A stretch of DNA of 64,000 bases from Brassica napus (lineage: Eukaryota > Streptophyta > Magnoliopsida > Brassicales > Brassicaceae): contig NW_026015073.1 of the NCBI RefSeq assembly GCF_020379485.1, forward strand, positions 1-64,000. Reading direction: 5' to 3'. The number at the start of each line of letters is the position of its first letter. The first letter of the stretch is position 1. The notes under the pieces were generated by a model, which worked only from the letters and a program-made list of their open reading frames with translations, ran no database searches and was not told the origin of the DNA. Below, in pieces: positions 48,471-59,844 of this stretch. Position numbers and translations under genes: made by a program.

Positions 48471-49323
48471 CCTCATGTTTTCTCAACTGCCTTGACGCAT
48501 AGGCGATGACCTTCCCATGCTGGGTAAATACGCAACCTAGTCCTGTTATGGACGCGTCCGTATAAACCTCATAGGGTTGGTCGGCCTCTGGAAGAACCAA
48601 AATGGGTGCGCTAGTCAGCATGTCCTTAAGCGCGGAAAAACATTTCCCACACTCCTCAGACCATGTGAACTTAACGTCCTTCCCGGTCAACCATGTCATA
48701 GGCTGAGCCAAGCTTGCGAATCCTTTCACAAACTTTCTATAATAACCTGCCAGCCCTAGGAAGCTTCTGACTTCCGTGGCACTGCATGGTCGAGGCCAAT
48801 CCTTGATTGCCCTGATCTTCTCTAGAACCACAGAGATGCCCTCACCGGACACAATGTGGCCGAGAAACCCAATGCTCTTTTGCCAAAAACTGCATTTACT
48901 GAGTTTTGCATAGAGCTTGTGTTCCCGTAATCGTTCCAGCACGGCTCTCAGGTGTTTCCGATGAGATTCCTCATCCTTGGAGTAAATCAGGATATCATCA
49001 ATGAAGATGATCACTAATTCGTCCAGGAAGTCTCGGAACACACTGTTCATCATTTTCATGAATGCAGTAGGCGAATTGGTCAGACCGAATGGCATAACCA
49101 CAAACTCGTAGTGGCCGTACCTGGTTCGGAATGCTGTCTTTCTAATATCATTTGGCTCTATAGGGATCTGATGATACCCTGAGGCCAAATCAATCTTAGA
49201 AAACCACTTGGCTCCTTTGAGTTGATCCAACAACTCGTCTATTCTGGACAACGGGTACTTATTCTTCACAGTAACCCTGTTCAACCCTCGATAGTCAATA
49301 CACAGACGCATGCTACCATCCTT
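48430..49323 (-). pseudogene. Reverse transcriptase and RNase H start of B2
   Basis: An open stretch from the [11 protein letters not shown] motif through [32 protein letters not shown], the catalytic [11 protein letters not shown] and [12 protein letters not shown] to [13 protein letters not shown]. The upstream part (RT N-terminus) is in the same frame but separated by a TAG at 49324-49326, where the other copies have a Lys codon. No loss of catalytic residues is seen. Confidence 0.88.
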
Positions 49324-50060
49324 CTATTTCACAAAGAGGACTGGTGCACCCCAAGGAGAGCTACTTGGACGTATGAACCCCTTGTCCAGCAATTCTTCTA
49401 ATTGCTTCTTTAGCTCTGCCATCTCGGCCGGAGCCATTCGATACGGACTCTTGGACAGCGGAGCTGTCCCTGGTTCTAGTTCAATCGTAAATGTATCCGA
49501 CCTATCAGGGGGGACACCCTGTAGCAAACGGAACACATCTGGGAACTCAGACACCAACGGGTCCTCAGATAGATCTTTCAGATCATCAGACCTGCCGTGC
49601 TCCATAGTGGTAATTGTGGTCAAATATGCTTCACAACCCCGTCTAAGCATCCGTTCTGCTCGGATTGCTGACACCACTACTCTATCCAGAGCCGGACTCA
49701 TATTCAGACTTTGGTACTGGATCGGGTGAGGTCCAGTCTCCAACCGTACACATCCTCTGTGGCAGTCGAGAGTGGCCCGATACTTTCCCAACCAATCCAT
49801 GCCTAGGATCACATCGTGATTCTGTAGGCGCAACACAATCAGATCTACAGGCAGATTTTTCTCCTGGATAATTACCCGGATATTAGTCATGAGCCCTAGT
49901 GAGTGCATGATTTGCCCACCGGCCGCCCTCACTAGTCTCGAATTATCCCCAGAACAGAGGCAGAACAGACCCTTTCCGACCAGTTCCGGGCTTACAAAAC
50001 TATGTGTAGCCCCTGTGTCGAAAAGTACGTGGGTTTCAACACCACCAATCATGAGGGTCC
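49324..50060 (-). pseudogene. Protease and RT N-terminus of B2
   Basis: It has the protease motif VLFDTGATHSFVSPELVGKG near 50030 and HDVILGMDWLGKYRATLD. A linker (PLVSEFPDVFRLLQGVPPDRS) leads to RT up to WGAPVLFVK, followed by the premature TAG. Unlike B1, the protease-RT junction is in frame. The start lies next to a former splice acceptor that has changed from AG to CG. Confidence 0.85.
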
Positions 50061-50149
50061 CGATAAGAGACCCACATCAGAATCCCCTAGCCACTCTAGG
50101 TTCCAGACCAAGCATTCTATTGAATGTAACAGATAAATTCAGAAATTAC
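50061..50149 (-). other. Decayed gag-pol intron of B2 (acceptor lost)
   Basis: It corresponds to the candidate introns of B1 and B3. The donor GTAATT is kept (50149) but the acceptor reads TTATCG| in place of TTATAG|. Gag, which should lie beyond 50160, is missing. Confidence 0.45.
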
Positions 50150-50160
50150 TAGAGATCGAA

Positions 50161-50279
50161 TCCACGAACGTCCTGTGTGTGCTGACAGACACACACGGAC
50201 ACACACGGACACACACGGATGTCCTGTGTGTGCTGACAGACAGCCACAAAAAGCCCTGGACGTCCTGTGTGTGCTGGCA
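50161..50279. repeat. Satellite scrap between B2 and B4
   Basis: About 119 bp of the same satellite (ACGTCCTGTGTGTGCTGAC and GGACACACAC units). It starts abruptly where B2 should continue into gag and ends where the B4 LTR starts (TGTCACAACCCC). It shows that B2 and B4 both lie within or next to the array. Confidence 0.8.
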
Positions 50280-50869
50280 TGTCACAACCCCAATCCTGGA
50301 AAGGATTGTTGGGACGGCCATGGTTCGAGGAAACGTACAAGCCAGTCTTAGGACATCAAGGCAAGCGTTCCATGGTCGAGAAAGAAGGTTAAGGACATAA
50401 GGAAACTTATACTTAACCTTATACAAGCTAAGAGACAGCTAGGACGAGTAAGACGGTAACTGGACGAGTAGCTCGGCCAGCTCAATGAAGCTAGGTTTAG
50501 TTCACTCCAGCTCAGTCCCTTCTAAGTCAGCTCCACTAGCTGGACTACTAGCTCACCCAGCTGAGGCAGCTGAGAGTCAGCTCACCTCAGCTAGACGGAC
50601 TGTTCGGGATTTAGGCCGATGGTCCGGGTCCGGGTCAGTGGCGGGCTGTGAGGTCCGGCCATGAGGCCATGGGCTGTTGGGTCTTTGGGCAAGGCCGTGG
50701 GCTAAGTCCAGGAGGTTTGGGGCGTGGGTTGGGCTTATGACCGACCCCAAACCCAATCAGAAAGGGCGAAGGGATGCAAGTGGCCGAAAGGGGACAACCC
50801 TTGGCCGATGGTGCCCATTCGCTAGCAAGTCGTGCCTGTTCGTGGGGCAAGACTTACCCCCTCGTTTTC

Positions 50870-50876
50870 TATAAAC
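50870..50876 (+). promoter_or_regulatory. LTR TATA box of B4
   Basis: CTATAAACATGG at the place where B1 and B2 have CTATAAATATGG. A GA-rich leader follows about 60 bp downstream. Confidence 0.55.
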
Positions 50877-50938
50877 ATGGGGGCTCTCTGGTCGATTTCA
50901 TTATCCAATTCCAGAGTAAAATACTCATGTAAAAACGT

Positions 50939-50964
<26 letters not shown>
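50939..50964 (+). repeat. (AG)n microsatellite in the B4 LTR leader
   Basis: About thirteen AG units. The B1 and B2 LTRs have an imperfect pyrimidine tract (opposite strand) at the same place, so the run grew within a pre-existing GA-rich leader. Confidence 0.85.
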
Positions 50965-50969
<5 letters not shown>

Positions 50970-53175
50970 GCCAAGAGATCGGCCGGAAAAGGGCCGGTCG
51001 TGGTGGTTTTGTATCTCTGGCAAGGAGAACGGTTTAGGAGAGAGGAGGCCGTGTGTTATGAATACCCAAGGCGTAGAGAAAGGTATGGAGAAGGACTCGA
51101 AAGCCGTGGTTCAGTCTGATAGGGTCAGTGGCGTAACCACCGACTCATCGGCTATGACAATCGGACAGTCTGAACCGGTCTAGCCATGGGCGTTTGGATT
51201 GTGTCCTATTCTTCTTATTCTATTCATCCAATTCTTCTTCTACTCCTTCTGTACATTGGCGTGGCCTTGTTGATGTGTTGGGATTGGTTATAACCGTGGT
51301 TCTGGTTGAGTAATGAAGTTGCGGTCCATAACCGTCGAGTTAGGCGCGCACATGGTCTGAACCGGCCTCAGGTGATCCGATTGGATAGGGGCGGTTCTGT
51401 TCTGTTCTGTTCTGAACGGTTGCAACCCTTCCCTGAACAGTCAAAATGGTTCATGACTTGTGTAGGTTAAGGCGTGGTCCTTTGGCCATAGGCCGGACAC
51501 ACGCACGGACCAGACAGTCCATACGGACGGTTAGGTCGAACGGTTGGAGCATCTGAATGGGTACGAGATGCCAAGGGTCATGAGTTGCCAAGAGGCATGA
51601 GTGTCCAAAGGGTACTAGTTCCCAAAGGGTGTGAGTTCCAAACGGTGCCATTGGTTCAAGGCTTAGGCCGAACCAAGTGGACAGTCCGCGGCTGCATAGT
51701 CGAACGGACGGACGGTTAGTTTAACCGGAGTGTTGTGTCGCAAGGTCTGATTGGTTGCAAGGCAATCCGGTTTGGTCTTGGGCCTTACTCTCTGGTATGG
51801 ATCCATGCTTTGGGTCGGATCAGGTAAGAAGGTCCGTGAGCCTTTGGGCCAGACTTATAACTGGTCGATCGCACCTAGATCTTAACCAGACGGTTAGACG
51901 GGACTATGGACGATCCGGCTATTGTTGGATGGCTTTAGCCGCAAAGGCTAAGTGGGATATCTTACAATAAACCTTGGGTTGGTGAGTAGGATAGGCGCCA
52001 TATGCATTATGTAGGGCGTAGACCCACATGATGGCAATGGAAGGCCGGTTATATCAGTACCTGCTAAGTAGACGATGGCTTATCAAGTCTGGTGGTCGGA
52101 TCATGTTTCATGACGATGGTTCGATGGCCGAGCACTAGTATGGATAGTCACGTTGCTGGAGTAAGAGTATTGATGTGATGCTTCTAGATATCAACCTTGG
52201 TGTTGATAGCTTCGAGATTGGCTAAGAGTCATGACGAAGTGTATGGCTAGTACTATGTGTCGTAGACCATAGATACTGAGCCTAAGTGTGATTGTTCAAG
52301 GAAGGCCGTGTAAGATCTGATCATGGTTGAATATGGACGACCTGACCTCTGAATGATGGTTCAAGGTGTCGGAACTAATCTGATTAAGGAATGCATCGTT
52401 TGGTATGAACAAATCATATATGTTGTTTGGGTTATGTCCCAAAGCCGGTCAGGCCAGATGATGACTCATCAGTTCCAAGTCATGTGAGGATGGATGGTTG
52501 ATTGACTTAGGATCTAATGAGATTTGACAGTCCAGAATATGGATTGGGTACTATTGCCTATATGGCAAGGGGATGTTTGAGTGTGCATGAGCCGAGAAAG
52601 GCCAGACGCAAACCCTTATCCTTTCAAAGACTTCTCAAAGGTTACTTATGTATGTGGGGATGGTTGGTTGAATGACTAAGTACCTAGGGGAGTTGTTTGA
52701 TGCAGGAATCAAGATAAGGACCTTAAGTAAGATCATTGAGTGATCGTGGTCCAGCTGTCAAGCAAGAGCAATTCGAGTCAATGGAGGACCGATGAGCTAA
52801 TAAGCTCTGTACATGTGGCAAAGGTGGGTTTAGGGGAATGGAACCTCAGAATTGTATGGCTTGGTTTGGGTTTAGGATTGACCTTTAAGCTAATTGGCAG
52901 TTGAGTAAACTGACCAAGGCTAAGGTGATTCGACCAGACAAGTGTTAGATTGGTTTTAGACCAATGGTTAACTACAGAATAATCCGCTGCGTATCTGTTG
53001 AAAGGATCTAGGTTATTAATGACTCGGGATGTCTTTAGCTAAGATCTAAGTTAGCCCTCGCCTTTAGGCGATATTATAAATAAAGGGCGAAAATTAAGAG
53101 GTTCGGCCAAAAAGTGGACCGAGCGACGTGAGGCATCGACCGCGGACTAGGCGGCTGGGATCGGGTCTTACAAGT

Positions 53176-53187
53176 TGGTATCAGAGC
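53176..53187 (+). other. Primer binding site of B4 (initiator Met tRNA type)
   Basis: TGGTATCAGAGC lies three bases after the LTR end CTTACA, as in B1. Confidence 0.88.
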
Positions 53188-54037
53188 ATGCTTGATCCTG
53201 TTTAGTACAACGCTCTAAGATGATGTGTTCCATACCGAAGTTATTTCCAAAACTATGATGACTATGAAACCTTAGTTTGGGTGAGCCAAGAAAGAGTTGA
53301 GGTAAGCTAGGGTATCATGCTTGTAAATGTGGGAATTCTAAGATGAACCAGCTTAGCCAAGAACCTAAAAACAGAAAGGTTGGTCGATCTAGTATTTATA
53401 AGAAATAGATGGGTTGGAAGGGATGGAAGCAATGCAAGACTTGTTTATGGATGACCTAAACAAGGGAAGTAACATGGACCAGAGAGTGGCTTAGGTTGAA
53501 ATAAAGGTGCAGCATTCTACTGAAGTTAAGTGTTATCCCTTGATGGCCGTTCATAATAAATAAAGCATATGCAATATTATATCTGACTCAAAGGAGACAC
53601 TACATGACCAGTACACGAGTGCACTTGTGATCAGATGGATCAGCTAGGACTCGGTATAAGTCAAGGTAGGTTTCCTTAGATCTAGTAGGATGGAATGAAT
53701 AAATTCCAATCTGAATCTGTCCAAGGAAAGAATGAGGAAACTCATGATGTTCGTTCCAATCAATGGAAGAACATGATCTTAACTACCTTAGTATGATTGG
53801 GATTGAGGTATATGAAAATTGCTCTTGTGAATGGTGTGAGCATTCGCAAAAGTAAGAAGCCTTGGAGAATGGTATGGGACGTTTTCCAAGTGTGTGGTCA
53901 AACCGAGATCGTACTCATCTAGGTATCCACTGGAACTGGAAGTATTGAAGTTATTGGCAATGCCATGAGGGATGTTATGGGACGTTCTTTGTGGTGTGGT
54001 CATGCACTGAGATAGTTTCCACAAGTGGATTTGTGGT
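53188..54037 (+). other. Leader or degraded interior of B4
   Basis: No recognisable gene. Gag should begin here in an intact copy, but no gag motif can be read in any frame. Two related sequences (around 53870-53885 and 53970-53985, both with TATGGGACGTT) suggest a local duplication. Confidence 0.5.
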
Positions 54038-54385
54038 GTGGAAACACACGTACTTTTTGACACAGAGGCTACACATAGTTTTGTGAGTCCGGGACTGGTC
54101 GGAAAGAGTCTTTTCTGTCTGAGTTCTGGGGATTATTCGAGACTAGTGAGGGCAGCCGGTGGGCAAATTATGCAATCACTAAGGCTCATGAAAAATATCC
54201 CGGTGTGGATCCAGGGGAGAAATCTGCCTGTAGATCTGATCAAGAAAAATATCCACGCGCCTACAGAATCACGAGATGATCCTAGGCATGAATCTGGTTG
54301 GGAAAGTATCGGGCCACTCTCGATTGCCACAAAGTTCGTGTGCAATTGGAGACTGGAGGTCACCCGATCCAGTACCAAAGTCTGA
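54038..54385 (+). pseudogene. Protease remnant of B4
   Basis: It reads THVLFDTEATHSFVSPGLVGK, so the active-site DTGA has become DTEA, which should abolish activity. SGDYSRLVRAAGGQIMQSL and NIPVWIQGRNLPVDL follow, and then the frame is lost. It is related to the B1-B3 proteases. Confidence 0.8.
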
Positions 54386-54735
54386 GTCTGAGCCCGACTC
54401 TAAGGAAAGTAGGGGTGTCAGCAGTCCAAGTGAATTGGATGCTTAGACAGGGTTGTGAAGTATTTTTGACCACAACTACCACTACGGAGTACGGCAATTC
54501 TGTTGATCTGTCTGGGATCTCGTTGGTATCGAGATCCATTGTCTGAGTCCTGCTTTAAGGAAAGTAGTGGTGTCAGCATTCCGTGTGGATCGGATGCTTA
54601 GACGGGATTGTGAAGTATTTTTTTTACCACAATTACCACTATGGAGCGCGGCAAATTCTGGTGATCTAAAAGATCTGTTTGAGGACCCGTTGGTGTCCGA
54701 GTTCCCAGATGTGTTCCGTTCGCTACAGATGTGGT
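54386..54735 (+). pseudogene. Duplicated protease-RT linker of B4
   Basis: The linker is present twice in tandem, about 54386-54545 and 54546-54735, with many differences. Each copy has AAGGAAAGTAG, a GTGTCAGCA block and GGATGCTTAGAC. Sequence past the second copy jumps to the 3' end of the element: RT, RNase H and integrase are deleted. Confidence 0.65.
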
Positions 54736-54855
54736 GATTCGGTGGTTTTAATCATGCTTGTTCTATTCTCTGATCAAGACTAGAATAAGTTTGTTTGGAA
54801 TATTTTGTCTTGGGACAAGGTATAATCATCACCGGATTCGAGGACGAATCCATTA

Positions 54856-54870
54856 CAAGTGGGGGAGACT
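54856..54870 (+). other. Polypurine tract of B4
   Basis: CAAGTGGGGGAGACT directly precedes the 3' LTR start TGTCACGCCCCC. Just upstream GGATTCGAGGACGAATCC forms an inverted repeat; B2 has a near copy of it. Confidence 0.75.
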
Positions 54871-56030
54871 TGTCACGCCCCCAATCCTGGAAAGGATTGT
54901 CGGGACGGCCATGGTTCGAGGATATCTTACAATAAACCTTGGGTTGGTGAGTAGGATAGGCGCCATATGCATTATGTAGGGTGTAGACCCACATGATGGT
55001 AATGGAAGGCCGGTTATATCAGTACCTGCTAAGTAGAAGATGGCTTATCAAGTCTGGTGGTCGGATCATGTTTCATGACGATGGTTCAATGGCCGCGCAC
55101 TAGTATGGATAGTCACTTTGCTGGATTAAGAGTATTGATGTGATGCTTCTAGATATCAACCTTGGTGTTGATAGCTTCGAGATTGGCTAAGAGTCATGAC
55201 GAAGTGTATGGCTAGTACTATGTGTCGTAGACCATAGATACTGAGCCTAAGTGTGATTGTTCAAGGAAGGCCGTGTAAGATCTGATCATGGTTGAGTATG
55301 GACGACCTGACCTCTGAATGATGGTTCAAGGTGTCGGAACTAATCTGATTAAGGAATGCATTGTTTGGTATGAACAAATCATATATGTTGTTTGGGTTAA
55401 GTCCCAAAGCCGGTCTGGCCAGATGATGACTCATCAGTTCCAAGTCATGTGAGGATGGTTGGTTGATTGACTTAGGATCTAATGAGATTTGTCAGTCCAG
55501 AATATGGATTGGGTACTATTTCCTATATGGCAAGGGGATGTTTGAGTGTGCATGAGCCGAGAAAGGCCAGATGCAAACCCTTATCCTTTCAAAGACTTCT
55601 CAAAGGTTACTTATGTCTGTGGGGATGGTTGGTTGAATGACTAAGTACCTAGGGGAGTTGTTTGATGCAGGAATCAAGATAAGGACCTTAAGTAAGATCA
55701 TTGAGTGATCATGTTCCAGCTGTCAAGCAAGAGCAATTCGAGTCAATGGAGGACCGATGAGCTAATAAGCTCCGTAGATGTGGCAAAGGTATGATCTAGC
55801 ATTTACTTATGTAGATCTAGATAGAATGGTTTAGGGGAATGGAACCTCAGAATTGTATGGCTTGGTTTGGGTTTTGGATTGACCTTTAAGCTAATTGGTA
55901 GTTGAGTAAACTGACCATGGCTAAGGTGATTGGACCAGACAAGTGTTAGATTGGTTTTAGACCAATGGTTAACTACAGAATAATCCGCTGCGTATCTGTT
56001 GAAAGGATCTAGGCTATTAATGACTAGGGA
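54871..56030 (+). mobile_element. 3' LTR of B4, internally deleted and truncated
   Basis: It starts TGTCACGCCCCCAATCC. After about 48 bp it jumps to sequence equal to 51955 onward in the 5' LTR, losing about 1.6 kb including the TATA box. It then follows the 5' LTR to about 53035, where the B3 LTR (TGTAGCATCCCC) interrupts it. A short extra stretch is present near 55788-55828. Confidence 0.8.
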
Positions 56031-57655
56031 TGTAGCATCCCCGATCCTAGGTAGGATTGTTGGGACGAGCCACGGTGCGAGGAGACGCACCAGACAGGTC
56101 ATTTGGCCTAAGGACAAGCGTATCATGGCTCAAATAAGAAGGTTAAGGGTATCAGGAAGCTGAGCCTTAACCAGGATGGATGGAAGAAAGCTTAGGAGAC
56201 TTGGCCGAGTAATCTAGCAGCTGGATAAGGTCGGGTACAAGCTCAACCAGCTGGGGACAGTGTGAAACCAGCTCATACGGTCCTTGGTAGCTCATGGGAG
56301 CTGATAGGTTAGCTCACTCAGCTGAGGCCAGCTCAACTCAGCTCGGTGAAGTGTTATGGTCCGGGCCGGCTTGGCCGGGTCCGTGGGGTCTTGGCCTTGG
56401 GAAAGGGAATCTGGACAAGGTTATGGGCCTGATTTTCGAACAGCCCAAAGGAAAGGAAGAGCAGTTGGGCGGTTACTCCCGAAAAGGTTATGGGCCTGAT
56501 TTTCGAACAGCCAAAAGGAAAGGAAGAGCAGTTGGGCGGTTACTCCCGAAAAGGTGCAAAGGGGCAGTTTTGTGCCCTTTCTCTTTAACTGCTTGGTCGA
56601 TTTCTCCAGGGCAGTTAGGGCTGGCTTTCTCTGTAAATAGATAGTCCCTGGCACAGAAAATGGCACGAAATTTCTTAGGCAAAGCTCTGCCAAACTCATA
56701 ACTGAAAGAAAGAAAGAAAGAGAGAGACCGGCGGTTAGAGAAGAGAACCATGTGTGGTGGTGTTGGCTTGCTGGCGTGTTCAGAGCGTGGGAAGGCCAGG
56801 CCGTGAAGATGGATACCAGACAAAAAGACAAGGAGAAGGAGAAGGAGAAGGACTTGCCTCCAGGGGAGAGAACGCCTAAGGTTAGTGGTGTAGACTGCAA
56901 GGAACGGCCCCGGGCCTGCGGATGATCCGTGCGGCCTTGCGGCCGGTTCTCTTGGCAGATGCATCCATTCTCTTTACTTCTTCTGGAGCGCCTGTTCTAA
57001 AGTGTGTTGTGATGTTATTGGATTGATTCAGACTGGGAACACTGGACCAAGGCCATCGCCGGTCCAAGGATAAAGTCCTAGGCATTGGCCGGACTGATCT
57101 ATGGTCGGTTCCGTTGAGATCTGACTATGGGAATCTCTTAGTTGGGAATTATCATGAATTGTCATGCATTTTATTTAGTTTTTGGGAATTTATCTGTGTA
57201 TGTCCAAAATGGACAGATCCTAGTTCTTAAGAGCCAAACCATGCCATTCTAGACTTGTTGCTTAGATATCGGCCATATGTGTTCATGATGTGATTTATGT
57301 GGTTTCAGGACCAGACTTGGACCGTGGTAAAGGAAAGGTACCGTGAAGTCTCAGGCCATGGGAAGATATGTGGTGAATGGGTCCTTGTTGATAAGCGTGT
57401 AGTATTGATAGCCTATTGTGCAACTTGTGAACTTATGATAGACTAAGTGTGTAAACTAGTAGATGAACTTATGAATGATGTATGGATCTCATTATGTTAT
57501 ATATATACAATCTGTTTGCCCCTTATGTTTGTTTGTCTTGAATGTTATTCTCGAACCTCACCTAAAGGAACTTGAACTTAACACCTAAAGGACCTTAAAA
57601 GACCGGAATCATTGTATAAGAACGGATGTTAAGGCCGCGGTTCATGGTTGGGCTT
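56031..57655 (+). mobile_element. 5' LTR of B3, 3' end missing
   Basis: It starts TGTAGCATCCCCGATCC, a variant of the family B start, within the B4 3' LTR. It contains an AGCT-rich tract (about 56205-56350), a 67-bp tandem duplication (56417-56550) and a GA-rich leader (56700-56730). The expected end GGGTCTTACA and the primer binding site are absent. The sequence goes straight into gag near 57656, so a deletion removed the junction. Confidence 0.7.
56417..56550 (+). repeat. 67-bp tandem duplication in the B3 LTR
   Basis: Two adjacent 67-bp copies starting AAGGTTATGGGCC, differing at one base by eye (CAGCCCAAA against CAGCCAAAA). Confidence 0.9.
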
Positions 57656-59220
57656 AAGAGGCGGCTGGTGCATCTGGACCAGTTGGGGAAGGCAGGATCA
57701 ATCCTACCCAAGTGCTGCCTGCCCGAGTGTTGCCTACCCAAGCGGGACTGGTAACCAATGAGACAGGGGAGGCTGTGGCGTTAACCTTGCCTATGGAGGT
57801 TCAGGTAGATAACCTGGGCGATCAGCAGGAGTTGGGACGTGAGGAGGAAGGTGAATCCTCCCATGCAGGAGACCAGACCAGTCGGGGAATGGGTGCCTTG
57901 GAGGCGGCCGAGCCATCCATGCGCGAGGTGTTGGATGTGGTTAACGCCATGGGCACTCAGATATTGGCTTTCACTCAAGCATTCACCCCATTGGTGAATT
58001 CTTCCGTGGGCCAGGTCACACCAGCTCAGGCCACAGCTCAGGCTACTCAAAGGGCAGCTCAGACAACTGGGACCGCGGCTGGTTTAGCTCGAGCAGCCGC
58101 ACAGGTAGCTCGGACAGCTGCAAGGACAGTTGAGGATCGAGCTACAGTTGAGGCTGATGTGATGGAGATCGATCCGCCTGTCCGTCCAGTTAGGAGAGTG
58201 GATTACTTGAGCTTGCTAGCTCACATCTCCAAGCTGGGTACGAAGCAGTTTGCTGGTAGTTCCGATCCCATTGAGGCAGACGAGTGGAGGAGCAGGTTAG
58301 CTCGAAACTTCAGTTCAACTCGTTGTCCGGAGGAGTACAAGAAAGACATTGCAGTTCACTTCCTGGAAGGTGACGCACACAACTGGTGGTTGGCATTGGA
58401 CAAACGCACCAATGGGACTATTGAGCGTTTTTCAGACTTTGAGGTTGAGTTCAACCACAAGTACTTTCCAGCTGAAGCGTGGGACCGCCTGGAGTCTCAG
58501 TTCCTGGATTTGTCCCAGGGACGCATGACAGTACGTGAGTATGAGGAGAAGTTCAACCGGCTCAGACGTTACGTAGGTAAAGAGCTGGAAGAGGAGACAG
58601 TGCAAATACGTAGGTTTGTCCGAGGCCTAAGGGTCGAACTTCGGACCTACTGCTCGGTTGGACACTTTCAGACAGTGTCTGAGCTCGTAGAGAGAATGGC
58701 TATGGTAGAGACCAACCTGGCCGAGGAGGCTAAGCAAAGGTCTAGGAGCCACGTGTCCACTAGTGGTTCCGGGAGTGACCGGAAGAGGAAGAGGGACACG
58801 GCCGAGGAGGGTAAAACCTCAAGTGGTAGGCCAGAGTGTTCCAAGTGCGGAAGGCGTCATGGAGGCGAATGCTGGAAGGCTATGGGAGCTTGTACTCGGT
58901 GTGGCATGATGGATCATGCCGCTCGGGACTGTCCAGGGCCGAAACAAGGCCGCATGCAGGGCTCAAGTGGGGGTGATACCAGGGGATGTCACCATTGTGG
59001 AAAGGTAGGACATTTCAAACGGGAATGCCCAAACCTCCAAGCGGAACAAGAGAAGGGCCGTGGTGAGGCAAGCAACCAGAGCCGGGGCCAGACCTCTAAC
59101 CCAAGGGTTTACGAGCTGTCCAAGGATGAGGACGAGACTAAACCATTCAAGTCGATCACTGGTAATGATTCTAGGCTTATTCTTTTTCCATTTGGTAGAA
59201 TTGCATGGTACGGAACCTAG
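57656..59220 (+). CDS. gag of B3 (start codon lost)
   Basis: An open frame follows a TAA at about 57653. The first codons (EAAGASGPVGEG) have no Met at the expected place, so the original start was lost with the LTR junction. The core has PIEADEWRSRLARNFSSTRC, DIAVHFLEGDAHNWWLALD and FSDFEVEFNHKYFPAEAWDRLESQFL. An Ala/Gln/Thr-rich segment precedes it (about 58020-58140). Three zinc-knuckle-like motifs are intact: CSKCGRRHGGEC, CTRCGMMDHAARDC and CHHCGKVGHFKREC. A splice donor ACTG|GTAATG lies at 59161/59162. Unspliced, the frame ends at 59220. It is the best preserved family B gag here. Confidence 0.85.
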
Positions 59221-59253
59221 AACCGATTAGATACTTAGATTGAGTCTTTGTAG
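59162..59253 (+). other. Candidate gag-pol intron of B3 (92 nt)
   Basis: Donor ACTG|GTAATG, a T-rich interior with CTTAGATTGAG as a possible branch region, and acceptor TTTGTAG| before GGACCC. Removal joins gag to protease in the same frame and phase as in B1. The interior is diverged from B1 except for a GGAACCTAGA block, so keeping both splice sites is notable. Confidence 0.55.
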
Positions 59254-59844
59254 GGACCCTACGTAGTGGTGGTGTGGAAACACACGTTCTGTTCGACACT
59301 GGAGCTACACATAGTTTTGTGAGTCCAGGGTTGATCGGAAAAGGTTTGTTCCAAATTGGGACGAGGGATGATCCGTGCATAGTATATGCAGCCGGTGGCC
59401 AAGCGATGCATTCCTTGGGACTGGTTAGGGACGTCCCAGTGATGATCCAGGACAGGGTAATGCCTGTGGATCTGGTGGTGGTCCCCCTTAAAAATCACGA
59501 GGTGATATTGGGTATGGACTGGCTTGGAAAGAATCGGGCCACCTTGGATGGTCACCAGGGAAGGGTGCAGTTCCAGAGTGGGTGTGGACCGCCGATCAGG
59601 TTCCAAGGTATTAAGCCGGCCTCAAGTTGCTTAGTGGTATCAGCAGTCCAAGCAGAACGGATGCTTGAAAAAGGTTGTGAGGCTTACTCGGCCACAATCA
59701 CCACTAAGGAGGTCGTGGGGGGTGGTGACCCAGAAGGGATACCGCTGGTCAGTGAGTTCGAGGATGTGTTTCGGACGCTACAGGGCATTGCCCCTGATAG
59801 GGCAGATCCGTTCATAATAGAACTGGAACCAGGGACGGCCTCAA
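59254..59844 (+). pseudogene. Protease of B3
   Basis: Active site VLFDTGATHSFVSPGLIGKG and the second motif HEVILGMDWLGKNRATLDG are intact. The linker ends with PLVSEFEDVFRTLQG and a [10 protein letters not shown]. There about twenty bases present in B2 are missing, and the frame into RT is lost. It would follow gag after splicing of the 92-nt intron. Confidence 0.85.

Larger units (their letters stand above)
50280..53172 (+). mobile_element. 5' LTR of B4
   Basis: Begins TGTCACAACCCCAATCC and ends GGGTCTTACA, followed by a primer binding site. At 2893 bp it is longer than the B1 and B2 LTRs; the extra length lies mainly in the second half (about 51950-53100). It contains an AGCT-rich tract (about 50410-50600), a TATAAAC box (50870-50876) and an (AG)n run (50939-50964). 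I see no gene in it. Confidence 0.8.
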
